Shown here piece by piece: positions 12,450 to 24,259 of a DNA stretch of 64,000 bases. The DNA comes from Cymbidium sinense (taxonomy: Eukaryota > Streptophyta > Magnoliopsida > Asparagales > Orchidaceae). The notes below the pieces were generated by a model. The model was not told the origin of the DNA. It made no database searches and was given only the letters and a program-made list of their open reading frames with translations. How positions within the stretch are numbered: position 1 is the first letter of the stretch; each line of letters begins with the position of its first letter. The stretch covers positions 151,987,009-152,051,008 of the forward strand of contig CM038216.1 of NCBI GenBank assembly GCA_021442155.1, written 5' to 3'. The position numbers were made by a program, and so were the translations under genes.

Positions 12450-15051
12450 TGTTGACCTCACTTTTAGAGTGAGTTCACAATCTCTTCGACATAGATCTAT
12501 GACTCTTCTAGACACTAAGAGGTTCTTAATCTTAAGACACTTCTAGTGATTAGTTGAACACTTAACCTAAGCCTAGAGACTTAGAAGGTTTAGTCATAGA
12601 AGTAGGCTATGCCTTGGGGACTTAGGGAGACTTACCTACCTTATAGCCTAAACCCAATCCATATTCTCCTTCTCAAATAAAACCCTATATTCAAATCTAA
12701 GTTCAAAATCAAATTCCAAAATTTACAATCAATGTAAACCTCAAATCCAAGCCCAAAATCCTTCCTAAACCTTATGATTGAATTCCCATGGATTTAGCAC
12801 TAGCCAAATTAAAATCAATCCAAACTTAATTGATTTTACCAAATATCAATTCAACCCTTCAATCAATCTATCAAACTTACAACTAAACTCAATTCCAAGT
12901 CCAATTTGCCAAAATCTACAATCATGCCAAATCCTTTTTAAGCCATATGATCCACTCTCATGAGCTTAGCCAAAAATTCCATTCAAATCAAATCAAACTC
13001 AATTGATCCTCTTATGGATCAATTATTCCATCAATTATCTTCCCAAATATAAATTAAATCTAAAAAATGATCAAAACTAAATCAAACTAAATCAAATTAA
13101 GTCAAAACCCTTTCTGCCATATGAATCAATCCCATGAGCTTTGCCAAATTTTAACCCAAATTAATACAAAATCAATTGAATTTCTCATGAATTAATTATT
13201 CCATCAATCATCTTCATAATATAAATGAAATCTATACTCTAATGATAAAAATGAAATCAAACTAATTCAAATTTGCTTCTAAGTCCTTTTGACCTACCTT
13301 CATGAGCTTAGCCAAATTTGCCTTCAAATCACTTCAAACTCAATTGATTTTCTTATAAATAAGTCATTCCATCAATTATTTTCCTAAACATAAATCAAAT
13401 TTACATTCAAATAGCCAAAACTAAATCCAAAATTAAATCAAATCTGAACATAAACCCTTTGAGCCAATTCCTTAGACTTAGCCAAATCCTATCCAAATCA
13501 GGCCAAAACCAATAGATTTTCTCATGAATCAATTATTCCATCAATCATCTTCAAATATAAATGAAACCTACAATCATCAAACCAACCAAGATCAACCCAA
13601 GTCAAACCCAACTTTTTGACTTGAAATTTTCAAATGAACCAAAACCTATTGAAGCCCAAATTAATTGTAGTTGGATTTATATTTCAATTCTAAGTTCATA
13701 TATAAATTCAACTAAATTTAACTAAACTAAAATCAAACCAAAATCAAGCCAATGACCCACTTAGGCTCACATGACCCAAAGTAACCTAAGGAACCCATTT
13801 GAGCCAAGTTCTGATCCAACCCAAATTAGATTGAACTAAGATAACTTATGCCATCCATCATAATTAATAACTACCCTAGAGTGACCAACTTCCATAAATT
13901 GGGTCAAACCAAGTCAACTTATTCATTTGACCAAGTCAACCCTTTAGCCCAAATGAACCCAAACTATCCAAAACTCATCCTACACTAAATTAATTGAAAC
14001 TATTTATTCACACCAGTTGATGATCAATGATTAAACATGACTTGATCATTAATTAGGCAAAACCAAACCCATTTGGCCATTAGACCCAAGTTGACCCAAA
14101 GTGACCTAAAAGGCCAAAATAGGTCAAATCATGATCCAACACAAATTGATTATGACCAATGGCTCAAGTTCATTCCAAATTGATTATTGAACTTGACCAA
14201 AGCCATAATTAACCATAGTTTGACCAATTGGACCCAATTGACCAACTTAGCCAATTGACCAACTTAGCCCAAATTGACCTAAATGGTCAAATTGGCCTAA
14301 AACTAAATTAAATCTAAATTAATTTAAACCAAAGCCTACAATCCCATCTAATTGATCCATTGAACTTGAACCAACACCTAACCCAAGCCAATCTCACTAA
14401 TTTGGTCAAATTGGTCAACTTAATTCATTTTACCCATTTGATTTCAAATGAGCCAAAATCAAACCTAGGCCAATTTGATTGAAACGAGTTGAACCAAAAT
14501 ACTTCAAATCATCATTTGAACTTAACCCGAGCCTTAGTTTGACCCAATTTGATCAATTGGTCAACCTAACCCAACATGACCCAAAGTGACTCATATGACT
14601 CAAATTGAGCTAAATCCCTTGAAACCAACCCATGACACATTGAGAGAAGACCTAACCTACCAAAACACATTTAGGATAAGCCCAAAACTAACCCAAACCC
14701 AAATGGAGGCAATCCCTCTTGGATTTGTCTCCCATATGGGATCTTTGCCAAAATTGGCAAAGTCCACTTTCCCTCTTTCCTTGGCAGCCATCACTCACCC
14801 CAAATGGGTTCTCACCAGCCCACCTAGCCCACTATAAGTGAGCTAGGCTTATGGACCAAAGGGAGGTGAGCTAACTCATCTCCCTCATTACTTGAAACCA
14901 TTGAACACCAAGGAGCCATCCCATGCCTTGAGCCCCTCCATCCCCTCCACCACTCATGTCGCCACGGAGATGATTGTTACCCACTCTGGTTCCTTGTGGT
15001 GGTTGGACCAAAAAATCCGTGGCTCAATCCCATCCATCATAATGGAAAAGG
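12450..15051 (+). repeat. 3' LTR of the Ogre-like element, truncated at the assembly gap
   Basis: It starts TGTTGACC at 12450 like the 5' LTR and follows it through the TTGACC/CCAAATT word region (13740-14600) and the serine/proline-rich patch (14700-15050). It is 2.6 kb long when the N run begins. It contains about 1.2 kb (12560-13770) missing from the 5' LTR. An inverted copy at 51140-51787 resembles this longer version, so the longer form is probably ancestral. Confidence 0.75.
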
Positions 15052-15151
15052 NNNNNNNNNNNNNNNNNNNNNNNNNNNNNNNNNNNNNNNNNNNNNNNNN
15101 NNNNNNNNNNNNNNNNNNNNNNNNNNNNNNNNNNNNNNNNNNNNNNNNNNN
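15052..15151. other. Assembly gap, exactly 100 N
   Basis: A 100-N run is the usual placeholder for a gap of unknown size. The left side is Ogre LTR and the right side is Tat-element gag. The missing DNA should include the rest of the Ogre 3' LTR and the 5' LTR and primer-binding site of Tat copy A. Confidence 0.99.
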
Positions 15152-16500
15152 CGCGAATACTGTGAATAACGAGCTCCCGCCACTCAAACCAACTCGAACC
15201 AAGGACGCTAACCTTCGCCTCACTTCCCTCGATAGCGACTCGCTCCATGGAAGGCGCGTAAAATCTCTTTAAGATCAGGCCGAATGGAAAGAGTCTCAAA
15301 TGAGATGATCCGACTTTGGAGGAACACAATGACCACTACCGAAAACACATCTCCCCAAGATCGACAAGTGGGAGGTCAAAATGCTAATTTCCTTGACGCT
15401 GAAGTTCCTCCGTAGACCGTGATGTCGATCCTCGACACCGCTAGTTCTACTCATCCATCACGTGTACCAACCGATCAATCCACCCAATTATTGCTGGTAG
15501 CTTGACATTCTCATCTCGCGACCCCACTCATGTTATACATGTAATTACGCTTAATGCAAGATAAATTTCACCTCAAGATAGAAATCATCTTCCCCTCACC
15601 GCTAGGGAATCTCACCTTTAAAGCTATTCTTCAACATCCTATTGGGTTTCAAGCTTCCAACATTGATTCCTATGATGGGCAACATGAACACATAACATTA
15701 CAGACTATCATGCATATCCAACGATTTAACACACCGCTTTGTCTTTCCAAGCTACCTCGCGGACAAGCTCGCACTTGGTTCTACTCCCTTCCAAGGGAAT
15801 CCATCCATACTTTGACTCGCCAAGATTTTGTAGAATGCTTCATTGCAAATGAGGATCATTAAAGATTCCTCCCATCTCCTGATTCAAAACGAGGGTAAAT
15901 CACTTAAGGAATACTTCAGGTTCTCCTTAGAAGCTCGCCAAATACCCGGAGTAGACCAACTATTAAGAGGAGTTTTCCTTGAGGACTCCATCCTTTTACT
16001 TTTCACTAATGAGACACGGCCCACTCATATGCCGACTTGTTCATCGTGGAAGCACAATCTCCGATGAGGCTATTACGCCCATCGCAAATAATTTGAGCAC
16101 GTGAAAATGTAAAAGCACCCAGGAATGTGGACCGGTCCCTATCAAAAGAAGCAACAAGTGGATCTCTCCATGACCCCATATCAACGACGTGAACCACGAC
16201 CAAAAAGGAATACACGCCGCTGAACACATCTCGTGTTAACCTCCTAATGGCTATTCGAGATGAAGAAAATATCAAGTGGTCGCATCCACTGAAACCAAAT
16301 TCAGGAAATCAGGAGCAATATTGTCACTTCCATCGAAGTCGGACATACTACTGAGGCATGCAAACAACTCAAAGAAGAAATTGAGAGGCTCAAGGATATC
16401 TACGATTTGTGAAGAATCAATCGACTCAAACAAACATACCTCCAACCCCCGTGACAATCATCACGTAAACAACAAATAATCATCAAACAATTGGAGAAAT
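15152..16500 (+). pseudogene. gag of Tat copy A
   Basis: The gag capsid domain is best seen in the open stretch 15554-15862. It includes LSKLPRGQARTWFYSLPRES and a following LTRQDFVECF, a typical plant Ty3/gypsy gag signature. A zinc knuckle is encoded near 16319-16362: C-H-F-H, then G-H-T-T-E-A-C, followed by KQLKEEIERL. The N-terminal part is cut by the gap and the frame shifts several times. Gag would form the virus-like particle and bind element RNA. Confidence 0.8.
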
Positions 16501-16599
16501 TGAAACAATCGCAGAGGACCAATACTATCTAATCAAGTTCTCATTACTCTAAGAGAGTTAAAGAAGTCTCGCATTAATCATTCATCACTTTTAATGACT

Positions 16600-16900
16600 C
16601 AGACTTAGAAGGAGTACATGTTCCTCATCAAGATCCACTTATCATCAGGGATGTGACCCATGCTATAATGTTAAGAGAATTTTGATTGACAATGGGAGTT
16701 CTTGATGTCTTATTTTACCCACATTTCTTAACATGGGCCTGTAGTGGAAAAGCTCCAACCCGCCAGACCATTTCGAATCGCCTGCACAATGGGGACAATC
16801 ACCATGGGCTCATAAGCCCTAATCGAAGGCCAATCACTATACTTCTGTATCTCAAGATGAAATTTTCAACCCCTGGAGTTGGAGTGGTCTCGGAAATCAT
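16600..16900 (+). pseudogene. Aspartic protease of Tat copy A
   Basis: After an EGVHVPHQDPL block, the sequence at 16675-16715 encodes ILIDNGSS followed, after a short deletion, by DVLFYPHFL. DNGSS is the aspartic protease active-site variant of this lineage. The frame then shifts. The family enzyme cleaves the gag-pol polyprotein; this copy is inactive. Confidence 0.75.
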
Positions 16901-17079
16901 GTATAAGACAACGCATCTTCAAGATCAAGATTTTAATTTTGAGATGAAGAAGTACCCTCAGAAGCTTGCTCAATCGATGACCAAACCAATGCAAGTGGAT
17001 CTCGCTCTCGCAAGAACAAAGGGAAAAATACATAGACTTCTTGGCAAAATCAAGACATCTTCGCTTGGAGTCGACGGAT

Positions 17080-17900
17080 GCCGAGCCCCAATGTGATCAT
17101 GCACTCCCTCAAGATCGATCCGACATTCAAACCGATCATCCGTAAGAAGCAAAGTTTTGCACCGATCACCAAGCTATTGAGCAAGAAGTTAACAAGCTTC
17201 TAGAGGGATTCATAATGAGAGGTACATTACCCTACATGGCTAGAAAATATTGTCATGGTTAAGAAAACAAATAAACATGGAGAATGTGTATTGATTACAC
17301 CGACCTTAACAAGGCTTGCAAAGATAGTTTTCCTCTTCCTCGAATTGATCGGTTGATGCTACATCCGACATCAAATGCTCGCTTTTTTTGATGCTTACTC
17401 TACAACCAAATAAAATGAACCCAACGGATGAAGAAGCTACAACATTTCAAACATATAAAGGTTTATATGCTACCAAGTTATGTCATTTGATTAAAAAATG
17501 TGCTACCTATCAACCTTATGAATAAGGTCTTTAAAGACCTACTAGCCACAATGGAGGTATATGTGGATGACATGTTAGTGAAAAGCTTGAAGAATCACAA
17601 CATATCGACTTAGAAATATGCTTTAACCTTCTTCGACGTTATAACATGTGACTCAACCCAACCAAATGTGCTTTACGTCGGAAAATTTCTTGGATTTATG
17701 GTAACCCACCGTGGGATAGAGGCCAACCCCGAGAAAATCAAAGCTCTTAAAAATATGACTCCTCCGAAGAATATTAAGGAAGTTCAACGTTTGAATGGAC
17801 TAATTACTGCTATCCTAGCCCGCTGGGATGATACTCCATTCTTTAAAATATTAAAGGAGCTAAAAATAATAATTTTCAATGGATGATGAATGTCACCGCT
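17080..17900 (+). pseudogene. Reverse transcriptase of Tat copy A
   Basis: Blocks appear in the expected order, though in shifting frames: SLKIDPTFKPI near 17113, CIDYTDLNKAC near 17290, DAYSGYNQIKMN near 17390-17420, the active-site YVDDMLVKSL at 17558-17590, and KFLGFMVTHRGIEANPEKIK at 17668-17750. The YVDD motif is intact. About ten small deletions prevent a continuous ORF. Confidence 0.85.
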
Positions 17901-17929
17901 TTGAGCTAAGGAGTATTTAGCATCTCCAC

Positions 17930-18650
17930 CCCTACTATCCAAGCCTATTCAAGGAGAGATGTTATACTTATATCTCACAGTCTCTTCCCACGCGATAAGC
18001 TTAGTTTTAGTGCGAGAAGAAAGTGGGATACAACGACCAATTTATTATGTCAGCAAAATTCTCTCTGATATAGAAAGTCGTTATCCACTTCGATAAGGTG
18101 GCTCGGCTTTAGTTTTCTCAGAAAATTGGCCCCATACTTCCAAGCTCACACTATCTGCGCTTACACTCATTTACCATTAAGGGCCATCCTACGAGTAAAA
18201 GCATTTGGGAGGTTAATCAAGTGGTCTCAGAATTGGGAGAGTTTGATATAAATTTTCTACCGCCGCTATAAAGTCTCAAGTACTGCAGACTTTATAGTGG
18301 AATGCACTGCCTCAACCCAGGAGCTATCTCGCTACATGCCACGCCTCCCTCAATGGACCCTCTATGTTGATGGAGCTTCGTGAAGTAATCGGGTGTCGGA
18401 ATCTTACTTATTTCCCCAGAATACCTAGAGTATGGACTTCTCCTAAAATTTTCTACAACTAATAATATTAAATATGAGGCTCTCATAAGGTGGTTGAGAC
18501 TCCATTGACCGTGAAGCTCAAGACTTAGTGATACACACAACTCTCAACTCGCCTCCAAGTTGAGGGAAACTTTAATACTCATAATCCACCGGCATAATAC
18601 CTCCACTTGGTGAAGTCTCTTCTGCTCATTTCAAGACACATCAAATCATT
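17930..18650 (+). pseudogene. RNase H and second (archaeal-type) RNase H of Tat copy A
   Basis: The first RNase H block includes PIYYVSKILSDIESRYPL near 18035-18090. The second starts with WTLYVDGAS near 18357 and continues with LLISPEYLEYGL. It ends with an ALSKLASPAIRDLFKRRHVE-like linker near 18690. Tandem RNase H domains of this kind are characteristic of Tat elements. Several bases are missing in the catalytic regions. Confidence 0.75.
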
Positions 18651-18699
18651 CACATCATGAGAGAGAAGAATACGCCGACGCTCACTAAGCTTGCTTCAC

Positions 18700-19960
18700 C
18701 TGCTATTAGGGATCTATTTAAGAGAAGGCATGTTGAAGAAATATATTTTCCGAGTATCCAAGGGTCATGGGTAATTCAAGCAATAGATGAGATAAAGGAA
18801 CATTGGATGGACCCCATCCTGTCTTTTCTACAAGAAGGAACTCTTCCTGAAGACCCAACCTGCAACTGCCTCCCAAGACAAGCTTCAAACTTTACTATTA
18901 TCTGAGGTGAACTATACAAATGAGCTTTCTAACCGCACAAATGTCTCTCACCTTCGTGAGGCCGACATGCATTAAGAGAGGTCCACTGTGGATATGTGGA
19001 GAACACCTGAGGAAGGGCTAGCCCCTTAAAATTATAAGGCAAGGTTCTATTACGAAAACAAGACGCTTTGAGTTCACAAAAAATGTAAGTTGTCTTGCAC
19101 TCTAACCTTCCTCACATGCCGCATACGAGCTCTCATCCATTCAAAGCTGGCCTTTTTCTGGGGATTGATATCATGGGACCTTTTCGATAGATCGTGGCAA
19201 CAAAGTTCATCATTTTACCCGACTACTTCACTAAATGGGTGGAAGCCGAACCACTCTAAAATTACGAGGCAAATGCTAAACAATTTATTTGAAAAATATA
19301 AGTATGTCGATTCGTCTTCCTGCAAAGATTATCACTGACAACGGAACCCAACTCACTAGAAAAGTCTTTACACCTTTTGCAAAGATCTTCACATTCACCG
19401 CCGTGATACTGTAGCACATCCTCAAACTAACGCATCAAAGCTACCAATAGACTATACTCAAAGGACTAAAAAACACGCCTCGAGAAGGCCGGGGCAATGG
19501 GTTGATGAGCTTTCTAATGTTCTTTGGGCTTACCACTACATCAAGCACCTGACGGTGAGACACCATAACTTGTGTTTCGACGTAAGCTATTATACCAATA
19601 GGTTCCAAGTCCAAGAGTTCAATTATTCGATCATGATGGTAATGAAGAAAACTCCGACAAGACTGGACCTACTCAAACTCGACATGGCCCTACTGATCGC
19701 TCTATCACCAAAGGGTAGCTCATCACTTCAAAAAGAGTAAAACCTCGTCCCATATCTGTCGGTGACTTGGTCCTATGAAGTCTCAAAGCTGCAAGCAAAG
19801 GCCCTCAATGTAATAAACTCTCACCTCTTTGGGATGGCCCATATGTGGTTATAGCTATGGTGAAGCCAGGAACTTTCAAGCTCAAGGATTCGTGAGGAAA
19901 AACTTTACCTCGAACTTGGAACACTAAGAATCTCAAAATATTATCGAATTCCTACGCATA
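18700..19960 (+). pseudogene. Integrase of Tat copy A
   Basis: The integrase core is recognisable from IITDNGTQLT at about 19327-19356, which contains the second catalytic Asp of the DDE triad. It is followed by FCKDLHI, VAHPQ and WVDELSNVLWAY. The C-terminal tail reads KPGTFKLKD and TWNTKNLK before the stop near 19960. The core is split by frameshifts. The family enzyme inserts cDNA with a 5-bp target duplication, matching the solo LTR of this family at 53650. Confidence 0.8.
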
Positions 19961-20005
19961 ATTATCGCAACTTTTATTTTATCTCGCTTTATCATTTCCT
20001 TCATG

Positions 20006-20056
20006 TAGCCAACCCACTTAATGGGATAAAGACTTGATGTTGTTGTTGTTGTTATC
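20006..20056 (+). repeat. LINE-like 3' tail motif after Tat pol (copy A)
   Basis: Immediately after pol comes CATGTAGCCAACCCACTTAATGGGATAAAGACTT with a (GTT)n run. The same motif ends the LINEs at 30967 and, reversed, 57866. The homologous site in Tat copy B is at about 46012-46065, so it was already present in their common ancestor. Confidence 0.7.
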
Positions 20057-20204
20057 ATTTTCTTAAAACTCATATCCGTGTTAAAATCGTATGATTGTAT
20101 CACAACTTATCGAGTAATGAATTTATAGCTTTCTTCTTACAAACTTATTTCTTCTTCTTCATTTAATCCTCCCACTTGAGAAATATACAACTCACGTATA
20201 TCTC

Positions 20205-20580
20205 AATCGGAGATCAATCCCAAGGGACTCAATCTCTTCCAGTAATGCAAGACTCGACAAACAACCTGGATAGTCAAAAGGTTCTTGGTGGACTCCTCAT
20301 GACCTCTTCCACATTAATGTCATCAGCAAGACTCAATAAACAACCCAAGATAGGTCCTTGGTGGACTCTCACGACCTCTTCCATACAGTTAACGCCATCG
20401 ATAAGACTCGACAAACAACCTAGGATGGGTCAAAAGGTCCTTGGTAGACTCTCAACCTCTTCCATAGTTAATGTCATTAAGACTGACAAATAACCTCTGA
20501 TAGTCAAAATTTTGAGTGGATTCAATTCAACCTCATCCCTACAGTTAGCATCGTCAATAATATTCACCAATTACCCCTGA
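20205..20580 (+). repeat. Tandem repeats, about 80-90 bp unit, in Tat copy A 3' region
   Basis: Four to five units share 'AAGACTCGACAAACAACCT-GATAGTCAAAAGGTCCTTGG' and 'GGACTC-CACGACCTCTTCCATACAGTTAA'. Copy B has about three related units at 46240-46490. The array is noncoding and lies between pol and the antisense ORF. Confidence 0.7.
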
Positions 20581-20699
20581 TAGTAAAACAAAATAAGAGC
20601 GCATCATCTAAAAAAAAAATTGATAGCATTAACATGATGATATAAGAAAGAATCAAGATTCTGATACACACTAATAACAATACATAAAAAATAAAAAAT

Positions 20700-23010
20700 G
20701 CATTCTCAAGTGATGCTACATCATATCAGTTGGTGATATCAACATCCTCCTCACCACTAGGAGATACTCCCTTGGACTCACTCTCAGCTCCTTCATCTCC
20801 TCGAATGATGAAGAGTCTTCTGATACTTGGTCGAGATGATCCTCAATACTAGCTCCAGCCTTACTGTTAAGCGGATTCCTTTTAGAACCCTGATGAAGCC
20901 CTCCTCTAAACATTGGTGCTCCAAGTCCTTCACTTCAACATCAAGTATATATGATTATGAGCTTCAACATGGTCTTCGATGTACCGAGATAAGCCAAGGA
21001 GTTCTTAAAGTCTTCCACCTTCAAGGAGATTTCATTTGCTTTCGCTCAACATTATATGCTCCTTCTCGAAAGATGATCTAATGCTTTCTTCTCGCCTGAG
21101 AGTTCTCTTCTCCGCAAGTGCCTTAAGTCTTTTCTCTCGACGAGTCTTCCTCACCTCAATCACTCATCATGAGTGCGCTCCACCGACACCGGAGAGAAAG
21201 AGAAGTCGACATGTAGCTCTCAGACCACACCGATCCTCCAAAGTCGCCACTCTTTAGCTTTAATACTCATCTTTCGCTTATACTCGCCTTGCAAATATTT
21301 TATCTTCACAAATTCAGTATTCCACTCATCTAAAGCGACACCCAAATGAGCCATCTGCCCTAATGTTTGAGTTACCTATAAAACGTCACAAATATTACAC
21401 AAAAGAAAAGAAGAAGAAAAGAAGAAAAAAAGGGAAGACAACATACCAATTCATCTGCTCGTTGACGCCCGGTACATATGTGATTTAACACCTCTTCAGG
21501 AATGTGCGGCTTCGAGAAATGAACTCCCCCATCATGAGTTGAAATAGTTAAACTCTCGTGAGTCAACGGGGCTAACATCTTCTTCAGATATCCGACGGTC
21601 ACTTCAACAAGATGTCTTCTTTTTCTTTAAAGAAACATTGCCACCACATTTTGTGACGGGCTTCTTGAAAGAACCCTATGAATATGAGGAGACCTTTCAT
21701 CACCTTTACTTGACCTCTTTAGTGGAAAAGAATGAGATCCACTGCCCAAATGATGGACCTCATCACCATAAAAGCCAACTTGAACATTCTATCTTCAACT
21801 ATATATTTGCCAATGTGACGTAACTCATGCAAGCTTCCTACATCGAGATATTAAGAGTCAGATCTCATTCCCACATCAAGAATGGATCCGAAGGTCATTC
21901 AATCTTCCCCATCTCTCGAAGGCCACTCATTTAACACAAAGAAGAATCCATTACCAATTTTGACGGATCCCGAAAATTCTATCCAATTCTTATAGCCGAT
22001 AAGAAACACGCCCTGAACATCACATGTGAATCTACACATTCGACACAAGTATGTGTTCAAAGTAACACCACACTCTCAAGAAGACAAACCAAACCGACGA
22101 TAACTAAAGCTCTAAAATGAAAATTGTGATAAAGCTACACCACATGTTTTGAAGATCTCAATCAACGGAGCCAAAGGGAATCGCAGCCCAAAGACGAAGA
22201 ATTATCTCGTAAACAAGAAGTATCCCGACGAGGTGAATGGCTCGACGACCTCTGGCAATAATAGCCACCAACTCATTAGGAAATGAAATTTCTTACAGAA
22301 CACCATTAAACTATCTGATGTGACAAGGGATGGTATATCGTCTGTAGCTGTCGCGCTATGGGTTATCCTCCGGCCATCACCCCGTGAAAATACATAATGA
22401 ATAAGTAAAGGGGAGAAATGACAAAAAAATCAAAATTTTGTGAAGCTACTCACTCACCCCAATACTGGGCATACCCTTTTCCTTCTCACTCATGGACTGC
22501 TTGGGATTTTTCACGATATGACTAAAAAGGACATGCATACATATGAGATCAAAAGAAAAGGGGAAAGAGACAGAAACTATTCCTCCCTAATGATGCTCAA
22601 ATTACCCGCCAAACTTTCTCGAGTCGCTCAAATGACTCTCCTACGCTTCCCCGCCATCTTGGCAATTACCATTGAACCATCCATCAAAGTTTGAAAATCC
22701 AATTTCACTACGCCTTGATCGCCTCAAACCCGCCCGATGAGGTCGGGCTGACACCTCTTCGAGAAAAAATTGAGCTCAGATGAACTATCTTGATCGCTTC
22801 CAAACCTGCCGGTCGACGGTGGGTTGACACCTCTTTCGAGGGAAAACTGAGCCTCGATGAACCACGGGTCTTGATCGCTCCAAACCCGCCCGACGAAGTC
22901 GGCTGACACCTCTTCGAGGGAAAATGAGCTCACAGATGAACCACGCCTGATCGCCCAAATGACCTCACTCAAGAAGAAGAGAAACACTAGTGTTGAAGAA
23001 GTGTGTCTTC
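20700..23010 (-). pseudogene. Antisense additional ORF region of Tat copy A (gypsy-type 'transposase'/plant-mobile-domain-like)
   Basis: Read on the minus strand, coding-like sequence runs from about 22987 down to 20716 in several frames. It begins with three copies of a 26-residue repeat (SDQD...FSLE...VGRV; 22710-22960). A central block near 22250-21900 reads FGLRFPLAPLIEIFKTCGVA and later GYKNWIEFSGSVKIGNGFFF. This resembles the 'putative gypsy-type transposase' domain common in plant retroelement annotations. A segment ending HICTGRQRADELV runs into a splice-donor-like GTATGTTG near 21447. The 3' end is acidic/serine-rich (SEDSSSFEEMKELRVSPREY, 20716-20830). Antisense extra ORFs between pol and 3' LTR are known in some Tat elements. 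Assignment to that domain is from memory of sequence style and is moderate. Confidence 0.55.
22710..22960 (-). repeat. Tandem repeat, about 79 bp, three copies, at the start of the antisense ORF
   Basis: Units start near 22712, 22790 and 22870 on the plus strand. Each runs TTGATCGC-CCAAACCCGCC, then a CTGACACCTCTTCGAG block and GATGAACCACG. Each is about 78-80 bases. On the minus strand they encode a repeated SDQD...FSLERG...GRV peptide. Confidence 0.75.
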
Positions 23011-23014
23011 TCGC

Positions 23015-23025
23015 CCTATTTTATA
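23015..23025 (-). promoter_or_regulatory. TATA box for the antisense ORF of Tat copy A
   Basis: The minus strand reads TATAAAATAGG, about 40 bases upstream of the start of the antisense reading frame. It lies before GC-richer, coding-like DNA, as expected for a core promoter. Function is inferred. Confidence 0.45.
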
Positions 23026-23435
23026 GACCTATAGGCAAAAGGGTAAAAATCATCAAAAATCTCCCAAACCAAAAATTGTCGTTGACCATGCGCACCAGTT
23101 AACGCGTTCAGCACGGCTCAGGCCACCGCTTCTCGCACTACCACGCGGCTGCAGATCACGCTGCATGTAAGCGCTCATCGACGCTGACCCATCATGCTGG
23201 TGCTCATGACTGCCAACTCCCCATTACCAGACGCACCCAAGGCTACGAATTCACTGAATCATGCCGCTATGACATGGCGCCACATACATGCAGACAAGCG
23301 ACTGCGCCATGCCCGCATGAAGCTCAGACTGGATGATGGTCCAGAACCTCAAAATTTTCCGCATACCTATGCATATTGTCACATCCGCTTAGTCGTAATC
23401 TTGTACTTACATGAAGACTGTTTCTAAAAAAATGG

Positions 23436-23526
23436 TTAATGGACCCAGATTTCTTGAAGAATTTACTATTTTCATACATATATATATTTTGATGATTGAG
23501 ATAATATCATCCAAAAATAGGGCAAC
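23436..23526 (+). other. Pre-LTR region and polypurine tract of Tat copy A
   Basis: The segment starting TGGTTAATGGACCC and ending CCAAAAATAGGGCAAC lies directly before the LTR. The same sequence precedes other LTRs of the family (33655-33671, about 48535-48624; reversed at 33137-33160 and about 48283-48310). AAAAATAGGG is the likely polypurine tract that primes plus-strand synthesis. Confidence 0.7.
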
Positions 23527-24259
23527 TGATATGACCTTGAAAATTCCTCTAAACTAATCTTGATGCCAAAAGCAAGTCGATCAAATCAAAAGTCGAGATC
23601 AAGCACTTAAAATATCATTAGAAACTTTGAGACATCGCTAAATTCCTAAAAGCTCTCAAATATGGAGTGTTTATAGTCAAATCGAGCGTCTCGACGAGCC
23701 GGTTCAAACAAGCCAAAGATCTTACAATTCCGACATCATTTGAGCATTCAAATATACAAAATATATCATATGATCAAGGGAATCATCATGAGTCGTTCGA
23801 TGGAGAGGAGTGGTTCGGATCTTGCATGTATTTACGAGGCACTCTTCCACCTATATAAATTTCTCATTCCTCATAGGGGAGCCCAAGCAAGAGAGAGAGA
23901 GAGCTCTAAAGATCCTCCAAGCACGATCGTCCGCCACTGACATCAACCACCGCCACCATGCCGCCGCCTCGCCATGCCATCCGCCGTCCATCATGTTTGT
24001 CATCACCACCACTATCATCTCATCATTCAACATCGCCGCCAACATCGTCATTAAGAATCATGTCCCTTTCTTATATGTCCAGAATCCGTGATCAAAAGAT
24101 TCAGATCAAATGTACAAGAAGGAAGATCAAGCAGTGGTTTTCCTCTTTTCGAGTTAAAAAAATTCTGAGCTTTATTGTTCAATCTTTAAATACCTGGTGT
24201 TTTGATTTCACAACTAAGAAAACTTTACTCTACCGCAACGGATTTTCTAGCACGCAATA
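23527..24259 (+). repeat. 3' LTR of Tat copy A
   Basis: It starts TGATATGACC after the polypurine tract and ends CTAGCACGCAATA. A TATA box (CTATATAAAT) lies at 23851-23860. The short leader after it, CTCATTCCTCATAGGGGAGC, recurs in other copies. A CCG/ATC trinucleotide-rich patch follows at about 23925-24050. Borders were set by comparison with the solo LTR at 53650-54388. Confidence 0.85.

Larger units (their letters stand above)
2020..15051 (+). mobile_element. Ogre-like Ty3/gypsy retrotransposon (Tat/Ogre clade), degenerate, 3' end cut by gap
   Basis: Two long regions starting with the same TGTTGACC...GAGTGAGTTC sequence lie at 2020 and 12450 in the same orientation. I read them as 5' and 3' LTRs. 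Near 7283 is the primer-binding motif GCGACTCCACTGGGGAA, characteristic of Ogre-type elements. The internal 5.1 kb has no intact ORF but keeps a reverse transcriptase remnant (10190-10800). Autonomous Ogre elements are far longer inside, so most of gag-pol has been lost or decayed beyond recognition. The 3' LTR stops at the N gap, so no target-site duplication can be checked. Confidence 0.8.
15152..24259 (+). mobile_element. Tat-lineage Ty3/gypsy element, copy A (5' LTR lost in gap)
   Basis: Order of parts: gag (15152-16500), protease (about 16600-16900), reverse transcriptase (about 17080-17900), RNase H (about 17930-18320), a second archaeal-type RNase H (about 18340-18650), integrase (about 18700-19960), noncoding 3' region with tandem repeats, an antisense ORF region (20700-23010), pre-polypurine region and 3' LTR (23527-24259). 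Two RNase H domains plus additional 3' coding capacity are features of the Tat lineage. All frames are broken by short deletions and stops, so it cannot be autonomous. Copy B (41.1-46.8 kb) is a close relative with a different set of lesions. Confidence 0.85.

Noticed and set aside
15024..15329. ORFs running through the N gap
   Set aside because: The frame across unknown sequence is meaningless.
20205..20580. Regular 80-90 bp repeats that could be mistaken for a CRISPR array
   Set aside because: Whole units are repeated without unique spacers, and the context is a plant retrotransposon.
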